Assembly: GCF_012524115.1 (NCBI RefSeq)
Contig: NZ_JAAZWB010000089.1
Location: forward strand, 1-64,000
Length of the DNA stretch: 64,000 nucleotides
Source: Bacillus sp. RO1
GTDB lineage: Bacteria; Bacillota; Bacilli; Bacillales; Bacillaceae_I
Reading direction: 5' to 3'
Shown here one piece after another: positions 25,454-33,841 of the stretch (positions are counted from its first letter, which is position 1; each line of letters opens with the position of its first letter). Made by a program: the position numbers and the translations under genes. The notes beneath the pieces were generated by a model, which worked only from the letters and a program-made list of their open reading frames with translations, was not told the origin of the DNA and did not search any database.

Positions 25454-27433
25454 ATGAAAAAGATATTGTTTATGATAGTCATGTTGATGGTACTAGCTGG
25501 GTGTCAAAAAGAACCTGTCAATCCTTATCATGTATTAAACAGCTACATAACCACATGGGAGGAACAAGATTTCTCAAACATGTATGAAGAATTTCTCCAA
25601 TCAGATTCAAAAGAAAACTTACCGCTGCAACTATTTGAAGAAAAACACAAAGAAGTTTATGACCTTTTTAAAATGGAAAATTTAAAAATAGAAGTGTTAG
25701 ATCAAGAAGTCCAATGGGAAGAACAAGAAACCGTCATCATTCCAGGTAAGATCACATATGACACATTTGCTAGAAAGATAGATTACGAAGTGAATTTTGT
25801 CATGGATAAAGTGTTAGATGAGGAAGAGAACGAACATTGGTATATCCAGTGGGAGCCAAGTTTTATTTTTCCAGAATATGATTTGACAGATGAATTTGTG
25901 ATGGAGTACACCAAAGCAACACGGGGTGAAATCTTAGACAGTAAGGGGAACAAGCTTGCAGCTAACGAGGAAGTGATGAATCTGCAAATTGTGCCTGGTG
26001 AATTTAATGCAGAAAGGGATTTGGCAAAGCTTGCAGAATTGATTGATATGTCAGAAGAAGAAATAACAAGCCTATATACTTTAAGCTGGGCACAACCTCA
26101 TTATGCCATGCCTATCAAGAATTTCCGAGAAGACGAGAGGGATCTAGTTTTACAATTAATTGAAATTGAAGGAGTTACAAATGGAAGATCGATAGAGCGT
26201 GTTTATCCATTCGCAGAAGCAACAGCTCATTTAGTGGGCTATATAGCTGAGGCAACAGCGCAAGATTTAGAAGAGTTTGAGGGATATGAACAGGGTGATA
26301 GACTAGGTGTTACCGGGGTTGAAGGATTATATGAAAAGGAATTAAAAGGTAAGAAAGGCTTGGAAATCACCCAAGTAAAAGAAGACGGCACTGAAAAAAT
26401 CATTGCAAGAACTGAGCCAGAACGTGGTAAAGACATTTCCTTGACTATTGATGCCAATATGCAACAAAAATTGTATGATGTCATGAAAGATGATGCTGGG
26501 CATGCAACTACCATTGACCCTAGTACCGGAAAGGTGTTAAGTCTTGTGAGTACGCCGGCATATGACCCAAACACTGTTACTATGGGAACTTCACTGAGCA
26601 AGAAAAAGAGGCTGGAGGAATTAAAGGAAGCAGGGCTCAATGCTAGTGAAAATCGCTTCCGTGGTACGTATTCCCCAGGCTCCACCATGAAACTCCTCAC
26701 TTCCATTATCGGTCTAGAAAGCGGGAAGCTTGATCCTAACCACCAATATGACATCCCTGACAAGCAATGGGATATCGGGGGAAGTAAAGTAACCAGAGTG
26801 TATGTGGACGATACAAAAGTAGATTTAAAAAGTGGATTGAACAACTCAGACAATATTTATTTTGCTAAGGCAGCTATTGACATTGGAATAGAGGATTTTG
26901 AGGAAGGGTTAGCGAAATTAGGAATTGGGGAAGAACTTCCTTTCGCGTATCCCGCAGTAAGCGATTCACAAATTTCCAACGCGGGCTCTTTCCAAAATGA
27001 AGTCCTATTGGCCCATACCGCTTATGGACAAGGTGAAATCTTATTAAACATCGTACACCTTGCAAGTATTTATAGTGGAGTAGTAAATGACGGGTCGATG
27101 ATGAAGCCGTTGCTGCTGGAGAAAGAAACTTCTGAAGTATGGAAGGATATCGTATCGCCTGAGAACGCAAAACTCCTTCAGGACAATCTTAGAAAGACTG
27201 TTACGGAAGGAAAATCCAATGTGGCAAATGTACCAGGACGTGAGATTGCAGGAAAGACCGGTACTGCTGAAATTAATAAAGAAGAAAGATTGGAAAACGG
27301 GTTATGGGTTTCTTACGATCAAAAGGACCCGACATTTTTGACAGCAATGTTGATTGAGGATGTGATTGACAGAGGTGGAAGCAGATACACAATAGAATTG
27401 ACGAACAAATTTTATGAGGCTCTTTCAAACTAA
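25454..27433 (+). CDS. pbpC: penicillin-binding transpeptidase, PbpC/MecA-like lipoprotein
   Basis: A 659-residue class B PBP. A lipoprotein signal (MLMVLAGCQ, Cys about 17) is followed by an NTF2-like MecA N-terminal domain (about 25-150), a dimerisation domain (about 150-310), and the transpeptidase domain with GSTMK (Ser about 408), NNSDN (SxN, about 466) and AGKTGTAE (about 599). It cross-links peptidoglycan on the outer membrane face. Length and architecture match B. subtilis PbpC (PBP3), a relatively beta-lactam-tolerant class. The frame begins at GTG 25442, which lies in the GA/G-rich ribosome binding site; ATG 25454 gives a clean signal peptide. Confidence 0.9.
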   Translation: MKKILFMIVMLMVLAGCQKEPVNPYHVLNSYITTWEEQDFSNMYEEFLQSDSKENLPLQLFEEKHKEVYDLFKMENLKIEVLDQEVQWEEQETVIIPGKITYDTFARKIDYEVNFVMDKVLDEEENEHWYIQWEPSFIFPEYDLTDEFVMEYTKATRGEILDSKGNKLAANEEVMNLQIVPGEFNAERDLAKLAELIDMSEEEITSLYTLSWAQPHYAMPIKNFREDERDLVLQLIEIEGVTNGRSIERVYPFAEATAHLVGYIAEATAQDLEEFEGYEQGDRLGVTGVEGLYEKELKGKKGLEITQVKEDGTEKIIARTEPERGKDISLTIDANMQQKLYDVMKDDAGHATTIDPSTGKVLSLVSTPAYDPNTVTMGTSLSKKKRLEELKEAGLNASENRFRGTYSPGSTMKLLTSIIGLESGKLDPNHQYDIPDKQWDIGGSKVTRVYVDDTKVDLKSGLNNSDNIYFAKAAIDIGIEDFEEGLAKLGIGEELPFAYPAVSDSQISNAGSFQNEVLLAHTAYGQGEILLNIVHLASIYSGVVNDGSMMKPLLLEKETSEVWKDIVSPENAKLLQDNLRKTVTEGKSNVANVPGREIAGKTGTAEINKEERLENGLWVSYDQKDPTFLTAMLIEDVIDRGGSRYTIELTNKFYEALSN

Positions 27434-27451
27434 TTAGGGCAGGTGTTATAG

Positions 27452-27730
27452 ATGGAAAGTTTTATTGGTGTGTCTAAGATAAAGAAACAAGAAATCGTCA
27501 TCCAGATTATCAATGAATGGGATCCGATGGACCTTCTTGCGATGGGTGCGGGGGAAGATAGGTACCGAAATGAAATTGATAAAATTATAGATGCGCTAGA
27601 TGAAGTTGATTCAGTAGACGAATTAGCAAGGCATATCAAACAGAATATGGACGCTTCTTTTTCCACTGATTTCCCTTCTATAACATGCTTGCAAGTAGCG
27701 GTTTTAATTTGGGAAGAAATTAAAAAATAA
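27452..27730 (+). CDS. DUF1871-family small protein (YugE-like)
   Basis: A 92-residue acidic helical protein with the NEWDPMDLL segment (about 23-31) and alternating helices. It resembles DUF1871 proteins such as YugE, whose function is unknown. It lies 18 bp after the PBP gene with an AGGGCAGG site, so co-transcription is likely, and ends at a strong bidirectional terminator. Confidence 0.65.
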   Translation: MESFIGVSKIKKQEIVIQIINEWDPMDLLAMGAGEDRYRNEIDKIIDALDEVDSVDELARHIKQNMDASFSTDFPSITCLQVAVLIWEEIKK

Positions 27731-27733
27731 ACA

Positions 27734-27773
27734 AAAAAGGGAATTGCCTTTGCCTTTTAGCAATTCCCTTTTT
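27734..27773. terminator. bidirectional terminator between convergent genes
   Basis: Fourteen-bp stem AAAAAGGGAATTGC / GCAATTCCCTTTTT with a 12-nt loop; T-runs on both strands. Confidence 0.9.
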
Positions 27774-27779
27774 ATTATT

Positions 27780-28310
27780 TTATCCCTTAGCAGCTTGTAA
27801 TTGTAGTGCTATCTTAATTTGATCCCCAACAAGTACACCACCGGCTTCAAGTGGAGCATTCCAAGTCAAGCCATAGTCACTTCGCTTGATTTTTCCTTCT
27901 ACTGCAAAACCTGCTTTCTCATTTCCCCAAGGATCTTGACCAGTTCCTTCGAATACTACAGAAAATGTTTCAGATTTTGTCGTACCACGCAGAGTAAGAT
28001 CTCCTGTTACGTTGTATTCATTATCGTCTGTTTTTTCAATAGTTGTAGCTTTGAAAATCATTTTTGGATGGTTATCCACATCAAAGAAATCTCCAGATCG
28101 AAGGTGAGCATCACGATCGCTACTGCGTGTATCAATACTTGCAACATCCACAACAAACTCGATATCAGCTGTTGTTAAATCTGTTGGATCTGCAACGATT
28201 GTTGCATCATATTCATGAAATCCACCCTTTACTGTTGCGAACATCATGTGCTTTACCGAAAAGTCCACTGTGCTGTGGGATTTGTCAACATTCCAAACTG
28301 TTTTAGCCAT
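27780..28310 (-). CDS. YceI-like lipocalin-fold protein (cytoplasmic form)
   Basis: A 176-residue YceI-family beta-barrel. WNVDKSHSTVDFSVKHMMFA at the start, RDAHLRSGDFFDVDNHPKM (about 67-85), LTLRGTTKSETFSV (about 105) and C-terminal SDYGLTWNAPLEAGGVLVGD are conserved. The family binds isoprenoid-like lipids. There is no signal peptide, unlike the E. coli protein, so it is probably cytoplasmic. ATG follows CTAGGAGGAA. A perfect sigma-A promoter with an MhqR-type operator after the -10 predicts induction by quinones or electrophiles. Confidence 0.9.
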   Translation of the reverse strand: MAKTVWNVDKSHSTVDFSVKHMMFATVKGGFHEYDATIVADPTDLTTADIEFVVDVASIDTRSSDRDAHLRSGDFFDVDNHPKMIFKATTIEKTDDNEYNVTGDLTLRGTTKSETFSVVFEGTGQDPWGNEKAGFAVEGKIKRSDYGLTWNAPLEAGGVLVGDQIKIALQLQAAKG

Positions 28311-28345
28311 AATAATATTCCTCCTAGATTCCCTTTTAATAAAAT

Positions 28346-28377
28346 ATCTTTAATTCAAGATTTATAACTTCAAGATA
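28346..28377 (-). promoter_or_regulatory. MhqR-type operator of the YceI gene
   Basis: On the minus strand TATCTTGAA begins one base after the -10 hexamer, and the 16-bp imperfect palindrome ATCTTGAATTAAAGAT follows eight bases further on. Both resemble the MhqR/MarR-type box and match the operator at 57537-57554. Binding protein inferred. Confidence 0.65.
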
Positions 28378-28378
28378 A

Positions 28379-28407
28379 ATTATATGCTCGAGGTGTTAAA
28401 TTGTCAA
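28379..28407 (-). promoter_or_regulatory. consensus sigma-A promoter of the YceI gene
   Basis: Minus strand: TTGACA (28402-28407), spacer of exactly 17 bp, TATAAT (28379-28384). Confidence 0.88.
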
Positions 28408-28621
28408 CAACTATTTTTCCTATAATTTACTCTATTTTAAAAATATGAGATGTAACTCGTGACAAGGGGATTTTCTTATGATATGTTGCAGGAAACATCA
28501 GATTTTTGTTTAAAACCAATGAATTATCAAAAGATATTAAAAACCACAAGACTAGAGCTTTTAGACAAGGATTAAGGCAAACATCTAAAGTCTCTAAACA
28601 TACAATAAAGGAGACTTCATC

Positions 28622-31210
28622 ATGGACAAATTAAACATCATTCATTCTACATCCTTGGATCGAACAAAATATAAGATAGAAGAAGATATTCAACAATATT
28701 TTGAAACGAAAGAGGACCTTCCAACGTTTGCGGAATATATGGAAGAGCGTAAGCATTACGTGGAACAGATTTGGTACAATGTCTGGCTTAATAAAGTAAC
28801 AAATGACGTTGCCCGAAAAGAGAAAAAACACATTTTGAGTGAACGCGGGTTTGAAACAGAAGGGGTTGACAAAAAAATAATCAACCAACTGTTTAAAAAT
28901 GAAATGCGGGAATATGAACCTTTTCACGCAGAAGAGTGGTTACGGAATTCCTCGTATACGAACCCGTCAGTATGGGCAGAAAAATACATTCAGGCCCGTA
29001 AAGATTTCCAAAAAAGAATGGAAGAAAAACGTTTGCAACTTCGCATAGATGCTGTTACGGATGCGGTTGATCAGGCAGCTCATAAGGTAGTGGAAAGAAA
29101 TCAAGCGAATTACTTCTTGTATGTCAGACACTTTGTTGCCAAGAAGGTAAAAGAGGACCTACAGAGCAACCCGAAGTTTGAAGAAACAGACTCCTACAGA
29201 AGAGAAGATGTGTTAAAAGAGTCTGGCCCTATGGATGCATCCGATTATCACACTTTGAAGGACTTTTTCGGTGAGCTGACAGGTGCTGTTCACCAAAGCT
29301 TTGATTATTATGAGGAATACTTGGAGTATGAAACATATTATTTTTTCTATGAAAAAAGAATTACGGATTATCTGTTCGGTTTTCTCCCTAGCCTAATAAT
29401 GAATGAGCTTCCTGAAGAAATTTTAACAGACTACGAAACCGTGACTTCTGAAGAATTTACTGTTTCTAAGCTTCGAAAACTACTTGCAAACTCTTTTTAC
29501 TTATTGGTCAATGATTATATGGAGCAAATACAAGATGAATTTGTTTCCGATTTGCTTGAACTTGCGGAACAACCTTTCAACTTAGAGGTACATGAGCAGT
29601 ATTTGCAAAGAGATATCAACGACCGGAAGCGAAAAGAAGAGGAAATTTTGGCAGAGATCCGCCGAAAACAAGAAGAAGAGGAGAGGATGTTAGAAGATAT
29701 TTTCGGTAGGGAATATATTCCTTCGAACGGTAGAAGTACAAGGTATGTTATACATATTGGGGAAACGAACACAGGAAAGACATTTCAAGCTTTACAAAGA
29801 ATGAAAGAAGCAAAAAGCGGATTATATCTTGCTCCACTGCGCCTATTGGCATTGGAGGTCTACGACACATTAAATTCTGAAGGAGTACCCTGCTCATTAA
29901 AAACAGGGGAAGAAGAGAAACTGTCTCCGGGTGCAACCCATTTCTCTAGCACGGTCGAAATGTTTTATGAAAAAGATTATTATGAAGTTATCGTAATCGA
30001 TGAGGCACAAATGATTGCAGATAAGGACCGCGGGTTCTCTTGGTACAAAGCCATTACAAAGGCCAATGCGGATGAAGTGCACATTGTCGGCAGCTTCAGT
30101 ATGAAAGAAATGGTACTGCAGCTATTAGGAAATGCGGCAATTGAAATTAATGAATATAAAAGGGACACACCTCTTCAGGTTGAAGAGCGGCCATTCACTC
30201 TTAGGGAAACAAAAAAAGGAGATGCACTTGTCTGTTTTTCTCGGAAGCGGGTTCTAGAAACGGCATCGATTCTCCAGAACAATGGTCATCAAGTCAGCAT
30301 GATATATGGAAGTATGCCCCCTGAAACACGAAAGAAGCAGATGCAGCGTTTTATTGATGGAGAAACAACGGTAATTGTTGCTACAGATGCTATCGGGATG
30401 GGCTTGAATTTACCTATTAGAAGAGTGGTCTTTTTGCAAAATGAAAAGTTTGATGGAACGAGACGAAGACGTCTGACCTCACAAGAAGTAAAGCAAATTG
30501 CAGGTCGAGCAGGACGTAAGGGAATGTATGATGTTGGAAAAGTTGCTTTTACAGGAGACGTTAAAGCAATGGAAAAGCTACTAGGTGGAAAAGATCGTCA
30601 GGTACACACTTTTGCGATTGCCCCAACCAATTCGATATTAGAGCGATTTCAAAAGTACTCAAACAAGCTTGGTCATTTCTTTGAGCTGTGGGATAAGTTC
30701 GAAAGTCCTGCGGGTACAGAGAAGGCCACCCTTAGCGAGGAACAAATTTTATATGAGACAATCGAGGACACCATGATTGAAGCAAGGCTTTCGGTTAATG
30801 ATTTGTATGGCTTTTTACATCTCCCGTTTTCTACAAAAGAGCAGACACTCATCAACCAATGGAAGCAAACTATGGAAGCGATTGTCACAAGGGAAGAACT
30901 GCCGGAACCGTTCATGAATAAGGATAGCCTGGAGAATGTGGAACTATCATATAAATCCATCGGTCTCCATTTGCTGTTTTTATATAGATTGGAAAGAAGG
31001 ACGGAAGCAACATATTGGGAAAGAATAAGAGAATCATTTAGTGATGAAGTGCATGAACGATTGCAAACAGATGTGAAGATGCGGACCAAGCAGTGTAGCA
31101 AATGTGGGAAAAAGTTGGATCCTAATTTTAAATATGCAGTATGTGATGCTTGTCACTTTTCCAAGCTGCGGAAAAAGCACAAGAACTTTTCCATAAAACG
31201 CCCATTTTAA
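28622..31210 (+). CDS. Suv3-like DExH RNA helicase with C-terminal zinc ribbon
   Basis: An 862-residue protein. Residues 1-370 are helical and charged with no recognised domain. The helicase core follows: Walker A GETNTGKT (about 380), LAPLRLLALEVYD (about 402), DExH-box IDEAQM (about 458), IYGSMPPETRKKQ (about 561), DAIGMGLNLPIRRVVF (about 587) and motif VI QIAGRAGRKG (about 625). APLRLLA and the TNTGKT P-loop are typical of Suv3, the helicase of the mitochondrial degradosome. The C terminus has two CxxC pairs (CSKCGKKL, CDACHFSKL, about 823-844), probably a zinc ribbon. Monocistronic, with RBS AAAGGAG and a terminator. Confidence 0.85.
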   Translation: MDKLNIIHSTSLDRTKYKIEEDIQQYFETKEDLPTFAEYMEERKHYVEQIWYNVWLNKVTNDVARKEKKHILSERGFETEGVDKKIINQLFKNEMREYEPFHAEEWLRNSSYTNPSVWAEKYIQARKDFQKRMEEKRLQLRIDAVTDAVDQAAHKVVERNQANYFLYVRHFVAKKVKEDLQSNPKFEETDSYRREDVLKESGPMDASDYHTLKDFFGELTGAVHQSFDYYEEYLEYETYYFFYEKRITDYLFGFLPSLIMNELPEEILTDYETVTSEEFTVSKLRKLLANSFYLLVNDYMEQIQDEFVSDLLELAEQPFNLEVHEQYLQRDINDRKRKEEEILAEIRRKQEEEERMLEDIFGREYIPSNGRSTRYVIHIGETNTGKTFQALQRMKEAKSGLYLAPLRLLALEVYDTLNSEGVPCSLKTGEEEKLSPGATHFSSTVEMFYEKDYYEVIVIDEAQMIADKDRGFSWYKAITKANADEVHIVGSFSMKEMVLQLLGNAAIEINEYKRDTPLQVEERPFTLRETKKGDALVCFSRKRVLETASILQNNGHQVSMIYGSMPPETRKKQMQRFIDGETTVIVATDAIGMGLNLPIRRVVFLQNEKFDGTRRRRLTSQEVKQIAGRAGRKGMYDVGKVAFTGDVKAMEKLLGGKDRQVHTFAIAPTNSILERFQKYSNKLGHFFELWDKFESPAGTEKATLSEEQILYETIEDTMIEARLSVNDLYGFLHLPFSTKEQTLINQWKQTMEAIVTREELPEPFMNKDSLENVELSYKSIGLHLLFLYRLERRTEATYWERIRESFSDEVHERLQTDVKMRTKQCSKCGKKLDPNFKYAVCDACHFSKLRKKHKNFSIKRPF

Positions 31211-31230
31211 GCGTTTAATCTATAATTTTT

Positions 31231-31262
31231 GAAGAGGTGCCCTCGAGAGCACCTCTTTTCTT
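31231..31262 (+). terminator. terminator of the Suv3-like helicase gene
   Basis: Stem AGAGGTGC / GCACCTCT with an eight-nt loop and TTTTC tail. Confidence 0.8.
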
Positions 31263-31319
31263 TGTACATAAGTTCTTCAGACTTTTTGTTTTTGTTCCCC
31301 TATGTCGAAAATTGCAAAA

Positions 31320-31434
31320 GGTAGAAGGTCGCTATTTTATGGTAGAACTTTTCTAGTTACAGATAGAAGTTAGAGTCTTAATTATAGAAGTAAGTCTGGA
31401 AAAGGTAGAAGTAGAGCTGGAAAAGGTAGAACAT
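31320..31434. repeat. phased short-motif array B (TAGAA every 21 bp)
   Basis: TAGAA, usually as GGTAGAA, starts at 31322, 31343, 31364, 31385, 31406 and 31427: five consecutive intervals of exactly 21 bp. Intervening bases are not conserved, except AAAAGG or CTGGAAAAGG before some copies. Same period as array A at 6.4 kb, unrelated motif. Lies between the helicase terminator and the cstA promoter. Confidence 0.85.
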
Positions 31435-31446
31435 TGTTTTCTAACT

Positions 31447-31468
31447 AACAAACAAACAAACAAACAAA
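31447..31468. repeat. (AACA)n tetranucleotide microsatellite
   Basis: About five uninterrupted AACA/ACAA units just after array B, a likely slippage site in non-coding DNA. Confidence 0.8.
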
Positions 31469-31569
31469 AGAGCTCCGCCTACCATGATTTAAACATGCTA
31501 CTTTCCACCTATTTTATGACCTGATAATAAAAGTAGTATGTATTTAGTACGAATTTTCAGAAATCTATA

Positions 31570-31598
31570 TTGACAACGCTTTCACTCATTAGTAATCT
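31570..31598 (+). promoter_or_regulatory. cstA promoter with overlapping cre (CcpA) site
   Basis: TTGACA (31570-31575), spacer of 17 bp, TAATCT (31593-31598). A cre-like TGACAACGCTTTCA at 31571-31584 overlaps the -35, matching consensus TGWAANCGNTNWCA at all but one position. This predicts glucose repression by CcpA, consistent with a carbon-starvation gene. Confidence 0.8.
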
Positions 31599-31632
31599 TT
31601 TCTTGTATACATAGAAAGAGGGAGGAATTAGG

Positions 31633-33375
31633 GTGAATTCTGTTTGGTTGGCAATCATCGGTTTTATCGTTTTTGCTCTGGGCTATCGTTATTATTCCAA
31701 ATTCATCGCAGAAAAGATTTATCGCCTGGATCCTGATTATGTAACACCTGCCCATAAGTACAATGATGGGGTGGATTTTGTACCAACGAAGAAGGTGGTC
31801 CTTTGGGGACATCACTTTTCTTCAGTGGCGGGGGCTTCGCCTATTTTAGGTCCTGCAATCGCACTTTATTGGGGATGGGGACCTGCCTTTCTTTGGGTTA
31901 TACTTGGTACTGTCTTTGCAGCTGGTGTTCATGATTTTGGTACACTTGTGCTTTCTGTCCGAAATAAAGGACAATCTATTGGCACTTTAACAGACCGTCT
32001 AATCGGAAAACGCGCAAAAATGCTCTTTTTATTTATCATTTTAATCTTAGTTCTCATGGTAAATGCCGTGTTTGCTTGGGTTATCTCAAACTTGTTCATT
32101 AAGTTCCCAGCTGCAGTAATTCCAATCTTTATTGAGATCCCGATTGCGATTTGGATTGGATATGCAGTTTACAAAAGAAAGGCAAAAATGCTGGTTCCCT
32201 CTTTGATTGCACTTGCCGTTATGTACGGTTCAGCAGTTTTGACAAGTAAGGTTCAGTTCCTCCAAATTGACTTGGTCCGTTATTTTGGCGGTGCCGATAA
32301 CACGGTAATCTTCGGATTAGATGGAGTATCCATGTCATTTTTTATATGGATCATGCTTTTATTGATTTATTGTTATTTTGCATCAACTTTACCTGTATGG
32401 AAATTACTGCAGCCACGTGACTATATCAATTCTCACCAATTAGTCGTTGGCTTATTAATGCTTTACGCAGGTTTACTAGTACTCAGACCTGAACTGACTG
32501 CCCCGATGACAAATGAAGTAAGTGATGTTTCTTGGTTCCCATTGTTATTTATCACCATTGCCTGTGGGGCGATTTCTGGATTCCATGGACTAGTTGCTTC
32601 GGGTACCACCTCTAAACAACTCGACAAAGAAACAGACGCACGTTTTGTTGGTTATTTGGGATCGGTAGGAGAAGGGATTCTTGCTTTGATCTCCATTATT
32701 GCGGTTGCGACTTTGTTTGCCAATGCTGGTGATTTTAGGGCAGCTTACTCCGACTTTGGTGCAGCAAGCTTAGGGGGGATGTCCAATTTTATTAACGGTG
32801 CGGCCCAACTCGCTACAGGTATTGCGATTCCAGCGGATATTGCCAGAACCATTGTCACCGTGATTGTTGTTAGTTTTGCTGCAACTAGCTTGGATACATC
32901 CTTACGTCTCATGAGATACATCATTTCTGAAATCGGAAGTGAATATAACTTTAAACCTTTAACAAACATGCATGTAGCAACTTCTGTTGCCGTTGTTTCG
33001 AGTGCTGCATTAGTATTGATTCCAAAAGGTCCGAATGGATTTGGTTCAGGAGGTTACTTACTCTGGCCGCTGTTTGGTACAAGTAATCAGCTTTTGGCTG
33101 GAGTAAGTTTACTGCTAATATCAGTTTGGTTAAAGAAGCAGGGTAGAAACTTCTTCTATACTTTCGTACCTATGATTTTCATATTCTCTATGACTATTTA
33201 TGCTATGTTTGTACAAGTCGTTTTTCAATGGTCAGGTCTGGGAGAAACAGATGCGAACATGTTACTTTTCATTTTAGGTGGAATTATTTTCGTGTTTGCA
33301 TTTTGGATTATTTTGGAGGCATTCAGAGTATTCTTTAAAACTGACAAGTCCCCACCAATAGATCCGTCCATGTAA
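31633..33375 (+). CDS. cstA: carbon starvation protein CstA (peptide/pyruvate transporter family)
   Basis: A 580-residue polytopic membrane protein (about 14-16 helices). The family's conserved N-terminal block VPTKKVVLWGHHFSSVAGAS (about 51-70) and ILGPAIALYWGWGPAFLWV follow one another, and CGAISGFHGLVASGTTSKQL lies near residue 312. CstA proteins import peptides and/or pyruvate in starved cells. GTG start at 31633 lies six bases after GGAGGAATTAGG. The cre-overlapped promoter and the downstream CC-stop and ArsA-like genes suggest a regulated accessory unit, though a repeat element and weak hairpin separate them. Confidence 0.95.
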   Translation: MNSVWLAIIGFIVFALGYRYYSKFIAEKIYRLDPDYVTPAHKYNDGVDFVPTKKVVLWGHHFSSVAGASPILGPAIALYWGWGPAFLWVILGTVFAAGVHDFGTLVLSVRNKGQSIGTLTDRLIGKRAKMLFLFIILILVLMVNAVFAWVISNLFIKFPAAVIPIFIEIPIAIWIGYAVYKRKAKMLVPSLIALAVMYGSAVLTSKVQFLQIDLVRYFGGADNTVIFGLDGVSMSFFIWIMLLLIYCYFASTLPVWKLLQPRDYINSHQLVVGLLMLYAGLLVLRPELTAPMTNEVSDVSWFPLLFITIACGAISGFHGLVASGTTSKQLDKETDARFVGYLGSVGEGILALISIIAVATLFANAGDFRAAYSDFGAASLGGMSNFINGAAQLATGIAIPADIARTIVTVIVVSFAATSLDTSLRLMRYIISEIGSEYNFKPLTNMHVATSVAVVSSAALVLIPKGPNGFGSGGYLLWPLFGTSNQLLAGVSLLLISVWLKKQGRNFFYTFVPMIFIFSMTIYAMFVQVVFQWSGLGETDANMLLFILGGIIFVFAFWIILEAFRVFFKTDKSPPIDPSM

Positions 33376-33383
33376 CATTTAGA

Positions 33384-33415
33384 GAGGATGAAGCATGTTG
33401 CTCATCCTCTTCTTA
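33384..33415 (+). terminator. weak terminator after cstA
   Basis: Stem GAGGATGA / TCATCCTC with a ten-nt loop; the tail TTCTTAT is poor in T, so some read-through is expected. Confidence 0.5.
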
Positions 33416-33420
33416 TATAA

Positions 33421-33540
33421 AGGCTCTGTTAAAGCATACTGTTGATTTTTGCAGCAACCTAGCTGTTGATTGAAGCAAACGCCCCTAGGAAAGCGAAGCC
33501 TAGTGCGGAAATCAACAGCGGTGTTTAACAGAGCTTATAT
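33421..33540. repeat. MITE-like dispersed repeat copy with terminal inverted repeats
   Basis: The ends GCTCTGTTAAA and TTTAACAGAGC are inverted, with an inner pair CTGTTGATT / AATCAACAG. The interior GCCCCTAGGAAAGCGAAGCC matches the repeat at 19.48 kb. A short internally deleted copy of the Bacillaceae dispersed repeat, lying between cstA and the CC-stop gene. Confidence 0.75.
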
Positions 33541-33566
33541 AAAAGCAGAAAGGGGTTTTCTTAATA

Positions 33567-33830
33567 ATGGACATTCTGGAAAAATTCAAGAAAGTCATCA
33601 CTATTTATGATGAAATACTTCAACAACCCCACCGAACTGAGATTGCAAGAGAGTTGAGGGAAGAAGAGGATTTGTTTACTTTATTATGTTTTTCTGAAAT
33701 GCTCGGTCTTCCTAATCCTGCATTTTACTATACGTTAGAGCTATACCCATTTGTCATTGAGAGGTTTCATGATTGGCACCTGCGAATGGGGATGGAGAAA
33801 TCACCACTAAATGGAATACGCTGCTGTTAG
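33567..33830 (+). CDS. cory-CC-star family small protein (ends in Cys-Cys)
   Basis: An 87-residue helical protein ending RCC-stop. The central block REEEDLFTLLCFSEMLGLPN and the block FVIERFHDWHLRMGMEKSPL match the family NCBI calls 'cory-CC-star', known for its invariant C-terminal CysCys and its association with CstA and ArsA-type ATPase genes (from memory). Function unknown; the terminal thiols could bind metal or carry a modification. ATG 33567 follows AAAGGGG at a long spacing. The ArsA-like gene follows by 11 bp with its own GGAGG. Confidence 0.8.
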   Translation: MDILEKFKKVITIYDEILQQPHRTEIARELREEEDLFTLLCFSEMLGLPNPAFYYTLELYPFVIERFHDWHLRMGMEKSPLNGIRCC

Positions 33831-33841
33831 GAGGTAGAAGA

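Noticed and set aside
26239-26853. A 204-codon antisense frame inside the PBP gene
   Set aside because: It is a shadow of the strongly supported PBP frame, has no ribosome binding site and its product is low in recognisable features.
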